Shown: positions 16,935 to 25,920, counted from the first letter of the stretch. The stretch: DNA of 64,000 nt from Anaerorhabdus sp036636695 (GCF_036636695.1 NZ_JAVWNW010000003.1); one strand, 5' to 3'. Notes: generated from the sequence alone by a model not told the origin. Translations and numbers: made by a program.

Positions 16935-17108
16935 TTAATTGTCTTTTGAGTTTAATGCATCCATATACCCAGCAGTAATAATTCCAGCTGGTAACGCGAT
17001 AATTGCTATACCGAATATAGAAGAAATCATAGTAATCAGTCTTCCAAACTCAGAAACAGGATAAATATCACCATATGATGAAGACTCAAATTGTATTGAA
17101 GTAAAATA
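16935..17108 (-). pseudogene. Remnant of a voltage-gated-type potassium channel
   Basis: 58 codons on the minus strand end in TAA. They encode the pore-to-S6 region: SSYGDIYPVSEFGRLITMIS, then a hydrophobic helix (IFGIAIIALPAGIITAGYM). This is the end of a Kv-like channel, with the filter TVGYGD replaced by SSSYGD. A TAG directly precedes the fragment and the rest of the gene is gone. No start codon is available, so this is debris. Confidence 0.75.
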
Positions 17109-17184
17109 CTATGTAGCCTTCCTATTATACTGAAATATCAGTAATAATATTTTGAAATTTAACAAGAAATTATTCAAAATATAG

Positions 17185-17318
17185 GAGTATACTTCCCATG
17201 GGTTGCTCCATGTTAATTGAACGAACCTGTGCCAAAAGAACAGATTTTTATATATTTTTCTATAGTTATTTTAGGAATATTACTTCTTTTAATAATAAAT
17301 AAGTAGGAGGAAGTATAG
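17185..17318 (+). repeat. Partial tRNA relic plus leader cassette, copy 2
   Basis: The piece ending CCCATGGGTTGCTCCA (to 17210) matches the 3' end of the 39-bp repeat. It is followed by a decayed copy of the 15701-15807 leader (GAACGAACCTGTG retained, terminator stem broken) ending AAGTAGGAGGAAGTATAG. Together with the next ORF it duplicates the RhuM cassette. Confidence 0.7.
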
Positions 17319-17777
17319 ATGGAAGAAATTAGTACCATTGTTTTTGAAGACGATAGATTAAAACTAGATGTGCATGTAGATGTTGATAAGGAAACTGTAT
17401 GGATTGGCATTGATGATATGGTTAATTTATTTGAAAGAGATAGAACTGTTATACAAAAACATATTAGAAATATTTTAAAAGAAAAAGAGTTAGATATGTC
17501 AACTTGTGTAAAATTTGCACAAGTTCAAATTGAGGGCAATCGTGAAATAGAAAGAACTAAGGATTTATATAATTTGGACATGGCTATATCGGTAGGATTT
17601 CGGGTTAAATCTCGACGAGGTATACTTTTTAGACAATGGGCAACGAGAGTACTTAAAGAATATACATTAAAAGGTGTTGTATATAATGATAAACGATTAA
17701 AACAATTAGAACGTATGCAAGAAATTCAAGTTGCTTTGAAAATAATTTACTTTAGAGGGAGAATAGTTTGGATATGA
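17319..17777 (+). pseudogene. Truncated RhuM-family gene
   Basis: 152 residues. The RhuM N-terminal region is kept (TVWIGIDDMVNLFERDRTVI, DMAISVGFRVKSRRG, RQWATRVLKEYTLKGVVYND), but homology to the first copy stops right after RLKQLERMQEIQV. The last 15 residues are unrelated and the frame ends. The Fic-like half has been lost by deletion or recombination. Sequence divergence from the first RhuM shows it is a paralogue, not a recent tandem copy. Confidence 0.8.
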
Positions 17778-17874
17778 CAATGAGTTGATTGTATTGCTAA
17801 CCAATTTTTAATGAGCTACTATATTATTGAGTTAAAACTTGTAATCAAGAATTTAACTAATTGGAGGAATATAA

Positions 17875-18099
17875 GTGAAATGTCCATTTTGTAATGAAGA
17901 AATGATTATTGGAATTATTACTCAAGACAGGTATGCAATAAAGTGGATAGCAGCGGATAAAGATAAAGGTTGGCTTAATTTCACACCTCTTGTAAAAGGT
18001 ATTAAATTAACATCTATGTCCAGCGATATGAATTTTAAGGTGTTTCATTGTGATAAATGTAGAAAGTTTATTATTGATCAAGATGATTTACGGATATAG
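17875..18099 (+). CDS. Small zinc-ribbon protein (PF20097-like)
   Basis: 74 residues beginning MKCPFCNEEM, with a second CDKC pair near residue 61, so two CxxC knuckles forming a probable zinc ribbon. The pattern KCPFCNEEM, IKW, GIKL, then FHCDKCRKFIID is that of a small Firmicutes family of unknown function. The start is GTG at 17875 with GGAGGA 8 nt upstream. Function unknown. Confidence 0.75.
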   Translation: MKCPFCNEEMIIGIITQDRYAIKWIAADKDKGWLNFTPLVKGIKLTSMSSDMNFKVFHCDKCRKFIIDQDDLRI

Positions 18100-18246
18100 C
18101 TGAGTTTCAATTTATAGACATAAAGAGTGAGATGAGAATTAAAACTCTAAATAAAAAATAGTATAAATAGTCACTAGATAAGGTTGGATTTATTAAAGAG
18201 AATTATTTATATAATATTATTAGTAAAGATAAAAGGGGGTACTATA

Positions 18247-18738
18247 ATGGAATTTATTTTTGAAAAACTAGGAAAAGAACATAAAAAAGAAGTAGTGAAT
18301 ATTCTAAATTATTATATTGAGAATACAACAGCAGCTTATCGTGCAGAGATTGTAGATGAAGAATTTTCATTCAGATTTTTAGAAGGTGTTGATGTTTATA
18401 GCAGTTATGTCATGAAGACTACCGAAAATAAAGTTATTGGTTTTTGTATTCTAGAACCCCATAAAACGATATCCACATTTTCTGAAGTAGCAGAAGTTAT
18501 GTACTTTGTTCATAATGAATATACAGGTTTTGGTGTAGGAAGTTTAGCATTAAGCAAAATGGAAGAAGAAGCAAGAAAAGTAGGGGTAAAAAAATTATTG
18601 GCAGATATATCAACAGAAAATACCAAAAGTATTAATTTTCATATAAAAAATGGTTTTGTTGAATATGGTAGATTATGCGATGTTGGAAACAAATTTGGAA
18701 GAAAATTTGGTATTGTATACCTTGTTAAGAATTTATAA
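18247..18738 (+). CDS. GNAT-family N-acetyltransferase (phosphinothricin-acetyltransferase-like)
   Basis: 163-residue acetyl-CoA-dependent acyltransferase. Features are YIENTTAAYRAE near the N-terminus, the acetyl-CoA loop HNEYTGFGVGSLAL (motif A), and the NTKSINFHIKNGFVEYGRL motif B region typical of the Pat/YncA subgroup. I use ATG 18247 because AGGGGGT lies 6 nt upstream; the longer frame from 18184 has no ribosome-binding site. Substrate not predictable: phosphinothricin, methionine sulfone or another amine are typical. Confidence 0.85.
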   Translation: MEFIFEKLGKEHKKEVVNILNYYIENTTAAYRAEIVDEEFSFRFLEGVDVYSSYVMKTTENKVIGFCILEPHKTISTFSEVAEVMYFVHNEYTGFGVGSLALSKMEEEARKVGVKKLLADISTENTKSINFHIKNGFVEYGRLCDVGNKFGRKFGIVYLVKNL

Positions 18739-18900
18739 CTGAAATAAAGATAGTTTGTAATTTGATGAATTTCGATTTGTTGAACGGGTAATCAAATAAA
18801 GTGATCGCTTAAAAAATTCCTTTTACTTATTAGATTAATATTATAAATGTGGCAGTTTTAATAGAATAATGAATAAATATAGAAAGTAAATTATATTGAC

Positions 18901-18935
18901 AAATAGCCCACAATATAGGCTATTTTTCTTTTTTA
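18901..18935 (+). terminator. Rho-independent terminator
   Basis: The stem AAATAGCC/GGCTATTT (18901-18908 with 18918-18925) is followed by TTCTTTTTT. It separates the acetyltransferase region from the two-component promoter. The rest of 18739-19039 is AT-rich and holds the regulator operator. Confidence 0.7.
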
Positions 18936-18967
18936 TAGATTAAGATGAATACAACACATATACCTTG

Positions 18968-19007
18968 TATAATGATAGTAGTAACAAAACTTAACCGTAA
19001 TTTAACT
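18968..19007 (+). promoter_or_regulatory. Promoter region and direct-repeat operator of the two-component operon
   Basis: TATAAT at 18968-18973, then CTTAACCGTAATTTAACT (18990-19007) with TTAAC repeated at an 11-bp period. The same arrangement recurs at 20894-20911 before the efflux genes. OmpR-class regulators usually bind such 10-11-bp direct repeats, so this is the likely site for the regulator encoded at 19040. Confidence 0.6.
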
Positions 19008-19039
19008 AGATTAAGCTACAGTAAAAATGGAGGAATCTC

Positions 19040-19711
19040 ATGAAATTATTATTAATTGAAGATGAAGAAGACTTAGCGAATGCTTTAGCAAAGGGTCTTC
19101 AAAAGCAAGGCTATCTTGTTGATGTGGCGAATGATGGTGAAGAAGCATTGGATTTTTATTATGGGACTATCTATGATTTGATTATTTTAGATTTAAATCT
19201 ACCAAAAATAGATGGATTAGAAATATTGGATATGATACGTAAGGAAAACAAGGAAATTAAAATTATTATTACTTCTGCAAGAGGAGCAATTGATCAAAAA
19301 ATACTGGGATTAGATAATGGAGCGAATGATTACTTGGTGAAACCATTTGATTTCAAAGAGTTAGTCGCTAGAATACGTTCATTGTTGAGAAGGAATTTTA
19401 TTCAACAGGATATGAAGATTAAAACAAAATATTTTGTATGTGATACAGAGTACCACACAGTTTCTACTTTTGAAGGAAAAGAAATTAAACTAGCTCCTAA
19501 GGAATATCGAATTTTAGAGTACTTATTAATCAATAAAGGGAATCCAATCCCAGCAAATGAATTACTAGAAAAAATTTGGGATGATAAAGATTATATGGCA
19601 GATATAGTAAAGGTACATGTCAGTACATTAAGAAAAAAATTAAGAGATGAATTTGGTGTAGATTTTATAGAATATGTACAAAAGATAGGATATAGGTTTA
19701 AAGAAATATGA
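19040..19711 (+). CDS. OmpR-family response regulator
   Basis: 223 residues: receiver domain with acidic pair ED at 8-9, phospho-acceptor D51 in LIILDLNLPKIDGL, and the conserved Lys in YLVKPFDF, followed by a winged-helix DNA-binding domain ending DFIEYVQKIGYRFKE. It is the partner of the kinase that overlaps its end by 4 nt. The direct repeats upstream and in front of the efflux genes suggest it controls both. Signal unknown; neighbours suggest envelope stress or antimicrobial compounds. Confidence 0.93.
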   Translation: MKLLLIEDEEDLANALAKGLQKQGYLVDVANDGEEALDFYYGTIYDLIILDLNLPKIDGLEILDMIRKENKEIKIIITSARGAIDQKILGLDNGANDYLVKPFDFKELVARIRSLLRRNFIQQDMKIKTKYFVCDTEYHTVSTFEGKEIKLAPKEYRILEYLLINKGNPIPANELLEKIWDDKDYMADIVKVHVSTLRKKLRDEFGVDFIEYVQKIGYRFKEI

Positions 19712-20868
19712 ATAAAAAAATGAATTCTCTAAAAATGAAGTTAACCATTGGTGTAGGAATAACGTTTCTAGCAATGATTGTGACTTTGACGACCTTTTCA
19801 GTTATTGGTATGAATCAACTATTTGTTGTTCCAGTTCAAAGAGTTGTTCCTGCATTATTAACTGTACCGGTTAATAGTGTAACACCAGAGTTTCAAGATT
19901 TAGAAGACTCTATTCATATGCAAGATACAATTGATGCAACTGTGATTAATACCGCAATCAATAGCGCCCAAGTTCAGTTTAATATTCTTGCATTGATATC
20001 GATGGTTCTAATTGGATGTTTAGGAACAGGATTGACCTACTTATTCATTAAAAAAACAGTCAAACCGTTGGATTACTTTTCAAAAGAAATTGCAATGATT
20101 GATGAAAAAGGAATGAATGAACCACCTCATATTGAAACATCAATAACAGAAATACAACAACTCTCAGATTCTTTTGATAAAATGTTAGAACGATTGAATC
20201 AAAGTTTTGAAAATCAAAAAAGATTTTCAACTGCAGCAGCACATGAGTTAAAAACACCATTAGCAATTATTAAAGCAAATATGGATGTACTTGAGATGGA
20301 TAGTGCAGCGGATATAAAAGAATATCAAGCAACCCTTGATATCACAAAAAGACAAGTTGAAAGAATGAGAGAACTTATAGATAATCTATTTTTAGTTTCA
20401 TCATCAGAATCATATGAATTCAATGATAAAGTATCAATCGTAAAATTAATTGAAAATTTAGTAAGTGATATGGAATTTAAATTGAAAGAAAAGGATATTA
20501 GGATATCAATTGATTGTGAAGATAAAGTAATCATAGGAAATGAAACCATGCTATCAAGAGCTATTGCTAATTTACTAGATAATTCAATTAAGTATTGTGC
20601 GCATAGTCAACCAATGATTAAAATATATTCAGAAAATAATCAAGGGTATCAATTAATTGTGGAAGATAATGGAATAGGAATAAGTGAAGAAGATATTCCA
20701 AATATATTTGAAGCTTTCTATCGAGCTGATAAATCAAGGTCAAGAAAGATTGCGGGCAGTGGACTTGGTTTAGCAATAACAAAAGATATTATTGAAGCAC
20801 ATCAAGGTAAAATAACAATTTCATCCGTATTAAATGAAGGAACAAAAATAATTATTGAATTTGATTGA
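19708..20868 (+). CDS. Sensor histidine kinase
   Basis: 386-residue membrane kinase. Two transmembrane segments (about 13-33 and 90-113) flank a short extracytoplasmic loop of about 55 residues. A HAMP-like linker follows, then HisKA with the phosphorylated His in AAAHELKTPLAI, and HATPase with N box NLLDNSIKYC, DNGIGI and GSGLGLAI. The short sensor loop is typical of kinases that sense within the membrane or through a partner transporter. Translation is coupled to the regulator (ATGA overlap). Confidence 0.93.
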   Translation: MNKKMNSLKMKLTIGVGITFLAMIVTLTTFSVIGMNQLFVVPVQRVVPALLTVPVNSVTPEFQDLEDSIHMQDTIDATVINTAINSAQVQFNILALISMVLIGCLGTGLTYLFIKKTVKPLDYFSKEIAMIDEKGMNEPPHIETSITEIQQLSDSFDKMLERLNQSFENQKRFSTAAAHELKTPLAIIKANMDVLEMDSAADIKEYQATLDITKRQVERMRELIDNLFLVSSSESYEFNDKVSIVKLIENLVSDMEFKLKEKDIRISIDCEDKVIIGNETMLSRAIANLLDNSIKYCAHSQPMIKIYSENNQGYQLIVEDNGIGISEEDIPNIFEAFYRADKSRSRKIAGSGLGLAITKDIIEAHQGKITISSVLNEGTKIIIEFD

Positions 20869-20894
20869 AATCATACATTTGTATGATTTTTTTC
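20868..20894 (+). terminator. Terminator between kinase and efflux genes
   Basis: A perfect stem AAATCATAC/GTATGATTT (20868-20876 with 20881-20889) with a 4-nt loop and TTTTTT tail. It overlaps the kinase stop codon and ends the two-component transcript, so the efflux genes need their own promoter. Confidence 0.8.
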
Positions 20895-20926
20895 TTAACC
20901 CAAATTTAACCCAACTATTTTATGAT
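20894..20926 (+). promoter_or_regulatory. Operator and promoter of the efflux operon
   Basis: CTTAACCCAAATTTAACC (20894-20911): TTAACC twice at an 11-bp period, in the same layout as before the regulator gene. A possible -10 TATGAT follows at 20921-20926, so the repeat occupies the -35 region, as expected for an activator of the OmpR class. Confidence 0.6.
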
Positions 20927-20959
20927 TATCAATGTTATGAAAGGAGTATGATAACGACA

Positions 20960-22321
20960 ATGAAAAAGAAAAATAAGATACTAGTAGGTATAACTGTACT
21001 TATTTTAGGTATAGTAATGTCATGTGTATTTTTATTAGCTAAAGACAAAGATAAAGATGAAATTCTTTACCGAGAATATCAAGTAACACGTGGTGACATC
21101 ATTGTTGGGATAGATGGATTTGGATCACTTAAGTTAGAAGGTGATAGTCAAATGTTTGAAAACGAGTTTATCATTGAAGAAATTATGGTTTCAGTAGGTG
21201 AAGAGGTAAAAGAAAATCAACAACTAGCAAAACTATCAATTGAAAATATTGATGAGCAAATTAAGAAGCTAACAGATGATTTAAAGAAAAGTGAAGACAC
21301 CTATAATCAAGCGTTAAACAACAAAGAAATACAACAAACTAATTCACTAACATCTTGGCAAGATAAAACAAATTCAACAAAAGCTATATATGAGTCTAAG
21401 AAAAGTGAATTAGATAAAAGTATAAGTAACTTAACAACAACGATTACGGCAAAAAAACAAAGAATAACTGAACTTGAAGAATTGATAAAAAATGGTGAAG
21501 AGGCTGTTCCTATAGATCCTAATTTAGATGCATATAAAAAGGAATTAGTAGAGATTACAAAACAATTAGGCGAAACAGAAATAGAGCTTAGTACGGCTAT
21601 ACATAACTTAGAATTACTGAACAGTAATCGGCAAACTGAAATAAATGCCGAAAATGAATCTAAAAAAAGTTACGATTATGTTCAAAATGAAAGTAATCAT
21701 AATTCAGATATAGCAATTGATGCGGCAAAACGTGAAGTGGACCGTCTCTATGGTGAACTTTCAAAAGTGAATAAACTCAAGAAGGATCCTTACTTATATG
21801 CTGGAAGCCAAGGCATAGTTACTGAGATTAATTATAAAGAGAATGTCCTAGTTGATTTATCCTCACCGGGAATCGTGATAGGGGATATAAACAAAAAGGA
21901 GGTATTAGTTTCAGTTGATCAAAATGCAATAATCAAAATTGAAGAGGGTCAAAAAGTTGAAGTTCAATTCTCAGCCTACGGGGACACCATTTTTTATGGA
22001 ACGGTTAAGTCTCGTGATTTAGTAGGTAAAAATAAAAACGGTACAATTCAATTTGATGTTTATGTGGAAATTGATTCACAAGATAAAGAAATATTACCAG
22101 AAATGACATGTTCTACAAAATTCATATCAAAAGAAGTGAAGGATATTATCAAATTATCTAATAAGGCAATTCAATTAATTGAAGGTATTCAATATGTTGA
22201 TGTTAAACTCACAGATGGAAGTATTGAGCGAAGAGAAATAAAAACAGGATTTTCAGATGGCAAAACAAGTGAAATCATTGAAGGATTGTCAGAAGGCGAT
22301 GTTGTAGTCGTGGAGAGTTAA
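20960..22321 (+). CDS. Membrane-fusion/adaptor protein (MacA/HlyD-like)
   Basis: About 453 residues from ATG 20960; an in-frame ATG at 20948 is also possible, but AAGGAG (20941-20946) is too close to it. An N-terminal membrane anchor is followed by a barrel-sandwich half (YQVTRGDIIVGIDGFGSLKL), a long alpha-helical coiled coil with many Lys/Glu/Gln, then lipoyl and beta-barrel parts ending in PEMTCSTKFI and IIEGLSEGDVVVVES. It links the ABC permease to the cell surface for export. It is the first gene of the efflux operon. Confidence 0.88.
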   Translation: MKKKNKILVGITVLILGIVMSCVFLLAKDKDKDEILYREYQVTRGDIIVGIDGFGSLKLEGDSQMFENEFIIEEIMVSVGEEVKENQQLAKLSIENIDEQIKKLTDDLKKSEDTYNQALNNKEIQQTNSLTSWQDKTNSTKAIYESKKSELDKSISNLTTTITAKKQRITELEELIKNGEEAVPIDPNLDAYKKELVEITKQLGETEIELSTAIHNLELLNSNRQTEINAENESKKSYDYVQNESNHNSDIAIDAAKREVDRLYGELSKVNKLKKDPYLYAGSQGIVTEINYKENVLVDLSSPGIVIGDINKKEVLVSVDQNAIIKIEEGQKVEVQFSAYGDTIFYGTVKSRDLVGKNKNGTIQFDVYVEIDSQDKEILPEMTCSTKFISKEVKDIIKLSNKAIQLIEGIQYVDVKLTDGSIERREIKTGFSDGKTSEIIEGLSEGDVVVVES

Positions 22322-22323
22322 CA

Positions 22324-23520
22324 ATGAACTTACTTGAAACATGTCGTCTTGTGTTTCTCAATCTTATCGAGAATAAATTCAAGGTATTTCTAACATCGTT
22401 AGGTATTTTAGTAGGAACGATAACAATTGTACTTGTCATTGCGATTGGTAAAGGTGGCGAAGCAAAAGTTGCGGATCAATTTAAAGATTTGAGTGCAGAA
22501 ACAGTGTATGTAAATTTAAACTATAAGCGACTTGAAAATAAAGAGATGTCACAAATTGAAAAATTAAACATGAATATAGTTGAACAAATCAAAGAAGAAA
22601 GTACAACAATTGAAGATTTATATTTAAGTGTAAGTAGCTATATGGAAGTGAAACTAGGAAATGAAAAAGTATATACTTCAATAACTGGAGTAAGTGATGG
22701 ATTTGATAAAGTATCTAATCTAGAAATAGATGAAGGCTTACAACTAGATGAAGAAGATCAAGAATATGAGAATAATGTGGCTGTGATTGGGAAAAATATT
22801 GTAGAAAAATATTATGGTAGTTCAGAAAATGCAATCAATCAAACAATTCAAATTGGAAACAATACATATAAAATCATTGGAACTTTAAAAGGTAAAGGAG
22901 ATGGCTTACAAGGATTAAATCCAGATGACACTATTTTCTTACCTTATGCAGTTGCGAATAAATTTATGGACACTAATACTATTCCTAAGATAGTTGGATT
23001 ATCCGATGATTTAAAACATGTAGAACTTACGAAGAAAGAAATAATGAGTACACTTGATTACCTATTAGAAGATAGCTCAGTATACGTTATTGATGATGCT
23101 GGAAGTCGTATTGAGGCAGCATTATCATCTGCCAAGACAATGAACTTATTATTGTTGTCAGTAGGTACAATTGTATTCATTGTTGGCGGAATTGGAATAA
23201 TGAATGTTTTATTCCTATCAGTGAAAGAAAGAACAAAAGAAATTGGTATTTTGAAAGCATTAGGTATTGGTAATAATGAAGTATTGATACAGTTTGTACT
23301 TGAGTCTGCAATTATTAGTAGTCTGGGTGGTGTTGCAGGAATCGTTATTAGTAGTGTAATTATGCCCTTAATGAGATATACCGAAATCGCTGTAGTAGAT
23401 TCAATCGAAGGAAAAATAATTGCGTTTTGTTTCGCAATGATTACGGGTATGCTATTTGGCATCTATCCAGCTTACAAAGCATCAATGTTAAAACCAGTTG
23501 ATGCATTATCAATAGAATAG
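22324..23520 (+). CDS. MacB/FtsX-type ABC transporter permease
   Basis: 398 residues: an N-terminal membrane helix (FLTSLGILVGTITIVLVIAI), a large extracytoplasmic MacB core domain (about 45-270), then three helices with the FtsX signature VGGIGIMNVLFLSVKERTKE and a C-terminal GIYPAYKASMLKPVDALS. It begins 2 nt after the adaptor gene. With the adaptor and ATPase it forms a MacAB-like efflux or mechanotransmission complex. Substrate unknown; peptides and antimicrobials are common. Confidence 0.92.
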   Translation: MNLLETCRLVFLNLIENKFKVFLTSLGILVGTITIVLVIAIGKGGEAKVADQFKDLSAETVYVNLNYKRLENKEMSQIEKLNMNIVEQIKEESTTIEDLYLSVSSYMEVKLGNEKVYTSITGVSDGFDKVSNLEIDEGLQLDEEDQEYENNVAVIGKNIVEKYYGSSENAINQTIQIGNNTYKIIGTLKGKGDGLQGLNPDDTIFLPYAVANKFMDTNTIPKIVGLSDDLKHVELTKKEIMSTLDYLLEDSSVYVIDDAGSRIEAALSSAKTMNLLLLSVGTIVFIVGGIGIMNVLFLSVKERTKEIGILKALGIGNNEVLIQFVLESAIISSLGGVAGIVISSVIMPLMRYTEIAVVDSIEGKIIAFCFAMITGMLFGIYPAYKASMLKPVDALSIE

Positions 23521-23530
23521 AGGAAAATAT

Positions 23531-24019
23531 ATGAAGAAAATTTTATGTTTATTAGCAATCGTATTAGTATTAACAGGCTGTAGTACAGCACCAAAAGAAG
23601 AAAAAGAGAATATTAAGAATAATGAGCAACAAGAGCAACAACTAACTACATACTTTGGTAAAGTTACCTCAGCGATGGGCAATGAAATTAATTTTGATAT
23701 CGCAAAGAATCCGTATATAGATGAAGACGCACAAACGGATGTAGATCAAGGAGATGGTGAAGTTATCGCTGCAGCTGAAATGACGGCAGCTGCACCAGCT
23801 GGTGAAAATACAGATGTTATGCAAGAAAATGAAAACAAACTTGAACTTGAATACACCGGAGAAGTTAAATCACTAACACTTCCCGCTGGTGTAAAAATTA
23901 TCGATTCAAAAAGTGGAGAAGAAGTTCCAATGGCAGAGATTAAAGAGGGTACAGTATTATCAATTACATTTGATGAAGCATCACAAAGTATCATCGAAAT
24001 ACTTATTCTTGAAAAATGA
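23531..24019 (+). CDS. Lipoprotein of the efflux operon
   Basis: 162 residues with a type II signal peptide, lipobox LTGC with Cys17, then a Glu/Gln/Asn-rich linker and an Ala-rich acidic stretch near 75-90. The C-terminal part (EYTGEVKSLTLPAGVKIID) resembles a small beta domain. I recognise no family with certainty. Placement between permease and ATPase, with a 4-nt overlap with the latter, makes it an operon component, perhaps a substrate-binding or sensing subunit on the cell surface. Confidence 0.8.
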   Translation: MKKILCLLAIVLVLTGCSTAPKEEKENIKNNEQQEQQLTTYFGKVTSAMGNEINFDIAKNPYIDEDAQTDVDQGDGEVIAAAEMTAAAPAGENTDVMQENENKLELEYTGEVKSLTLPAGVKIIDSKSGEEVPMAEIKEGTVLSITFDEASQSIIEILILEK

Positions 24020-24684
24020 TGATTCATATACACAATTTAAATAAATCGTTTCATATGAAAGAAGAGTCATTGCATGTATTAAAAGATATTTGTTTAGAAA
24101 TCGAAGCAGGTGAGTATATTTCGATATTAGGAACTTCTGGATCAGGTAAATCAACATTAATGAATATTCTTGGATGTATGGATCAATTAGATGAAGGTGA
24201 ATATATTATTGATGATATTGCAGTACATGAAAAAAAAGAAATTGAATTAGCACCAATACGGAATCAAAAAATTGGATTTATTTTTCAAAAATATCACTTG
24301 ATTCCTACATATACTGTTTTGCAGAATGTAATGTTGCCTTTATTAATAAGAGGAGAGCCAAGAGAAAGTGCTATCACGCAAGCCAGAGAATATTTAGCTT
24401 TGGTAGGACTAGAACATCGTGAGAAACATAAGCCCAATGAATTATCTGGTGGACAACAACAAAGAGTAGCAATTGCTAGAGCATTAATTACAAAACCAAA
24501 ATTACTTCTTGCAGATGAGCCAACAGGAGCACTTGACTCAAAAACAGGTGCAGACATTTTGCAACTTTTTAAAGACTTACACAATCAAGGGAATACAATT
24601 ATAGTAATTACACATGATGTGAAAGTCGCAAATCAAGCACAAAAAATATATTATTTAGAAGATGGTATTTTAAATGAAAAATAG
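24016..24684 (+). CDS. ABC transporter ATPase (MacB/LolD type)
   Basis: 222 residues with all ABC motifs: Walker A LGTSGSGKSTLM, Q loop IFQKYHLIPTYT, signature LSGGQQQRVAIARAL, Walker B LLADEPTGALDS and H loop ITHD. The start ATG at 24016 overlaps the lipoprotein stop by 4 nt. It powers the MacB-like permease upstream. It is the last gene, followed by a terminator. Confidence 0.95.
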   Translation: MMIHIHNLNKSFHMKEESLHVLKDICLEIEAGEYISILGTSGSGKSTLMNILGCMDQLDEGEYIIDDIAVHEKKEIELAPIRNQKIGFIFQKYHLIPTYTVLQNVMLPLLIRGEPRESAITQAREYLALVGLEHREKHKPNELSGGQQQRVAIARALITKPKLLLADEPTGALDSKTGADILQLFKDLHNQGNTIIVITHDVKVANQAQKIYYLEDGILNEK

Positions 24685-24714
24685 CCCGTGTATGTCTATA
24701 CACGAGCTTTTTAT
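24684..24714 (+). terminator. Terminator of the efflux operon
   Basis: The hairpin GCCCGTGTA/TACACGAGC (with TGTC in the loop) is followed by TTTTTATAT. It directly overlaps the ATPase stop codon. Confidence 0.75.
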
Positions 24715-24731
24715 ATGAGGTATCGGTTATT

Positions 24732-25718
24732 TCACTTTAAAATTAATAAGACTAGAAGCAGAATAATTAGAATAAATGAAAACAATTGCCCAAGTTGAAA
24801 TGATTTTTTAATTGATGAACTTGAGTAATTAGAAAATGTACTAAAATCAATATTTTCTAGTCTATTAATAAGTGCATGTTCATCTTGTATTGTACTATAA
24901 TGTCCAGGACTATCAGATAAGAAGTGTTGTGCAAAAGGAAAGCATACCAATTGATCAGGACTATCTTTGAAAAGTCCAGGGAACCATGTGTTGCGTTCAA
25001 TTTTAGTTTCAGATAAAGGAATATATAATGCTTTTTCAAATTCTTCAGGATTAAATGTAACGGAGAAGGCTTCTCCTTTATTACTAGACAAGTCTTTACC
25101 ATATGTAACAGATAAATTTCCTTCAATCCATAATCTTGAATCTAATGTTTTTTGAATACCTTGAGTTATATCACTTTCAAGAATAAGTTCACGGCTACTT
25201 TTTTGGTTTTGTATGTCAATGATCACATTTCCATCAAAACTTGTTGTTAAAACACAGGATGAAGTATTGCCTGAACTTAATCCTCTTTTTTGATCATAAC
25301 TAACAGTGTTTGTATCATAATCGACAATTACCCAACTTAATAAACCCGTATCTTTACTCTCTGCAATAATATAGAATTCAGATCGAGTTCCCCAAAATGC
25401 ACTTGTATGAACATTAAAGCATCCTTGAATGCAATAATACTTAGGGATATCTTCATTAAATATTTTTGCCTTAATTAATTTGTAATTATCAGGAATTAAT
25501 TGTTGTGCTTTCTCCAAATCAACTAATTCATGACATAGAAAGAAACTGTATGGTTCAACTACAAACCCCATATAAGGATTCTTTTTTGCACCATTGGTAA
25601 TGAGTTTGGATTGAAGAGTTGGAGGTATTGAATTAGTAAAAGACTGCATGAAGTGAATTGTTCCTACTTCAATAGGGTTAATCATTTTCTCTATATTCTT
25701 AATAAAACTATGTTTCAT
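24732..25718 (-). CDS. Unrecognised protein with C-terminal membrane anchor
   Basis: 328 residues from ATG 25718, chosen because GAGGA lies 9 nt upstream; the longer GTG frame at 25733 lacks a site. No signal peptide is seen. The soluble part (about 1-300) has LVDLEKAQQLIPDNYKLIKA and a beta-rich middle (SEFYIIAESKDTGLLSWVIV), loosely like the acetoacetate-decarboxylase fold or DUF2071-like proteins, but this is only a hint. The last 20 residues are very hydrophobic (FSFILIILLLVLLILK), giving a tail-anchored topology. Single gene, convergent with the efflux operon. Function unknown. Confidence 0.65.
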   Translation of the reverse strand: MKHSFIKNIEKMINPIEVGTIHFMQSFTNSIPPTLQSKLITNGAKKNPYMGFVVEPYSFFLCHELVDLEKAQQLIPDNYKLIKAKIFNEDIPKYYCIQGCFNVHTSAFWGTRSEFYIIAESKDTGLLSWVIVDYDTNTVSYDQKRGLSSGNTSSCVLTTSFDGNVIIDIQNQKSSRELILESDITQGIQKTLDSRLWIEGNLSVTYGKDLSSNKGEAFSVTFNPEEFEKALYIPLSETKIERNTWFPGLFKDSPDQLVCFPFAQHFLSDSPGHYSTIQDEHALINRLENIDFSTFSNYSSSSIKKSFQLGQLFSFILIILLLVLLILK

Positions 25719-25920
25719 TTTTGTTTTCCTCACTATATCGTTTAAAATGAAATTTTCACTTTAACTTCGAATAAAATATAGCATTATTTCATGTCAAAAA
25801 CTGTTTTTATGCTCCTAACTATAGATTGAAACTATGTAGAAAGGGTACTTACTGTTTTTTGTTTAAGTTGGATATGATAAAATATTTAAAATAGATTGAG
25901 CTAAATAAATGAGGAAGAAA

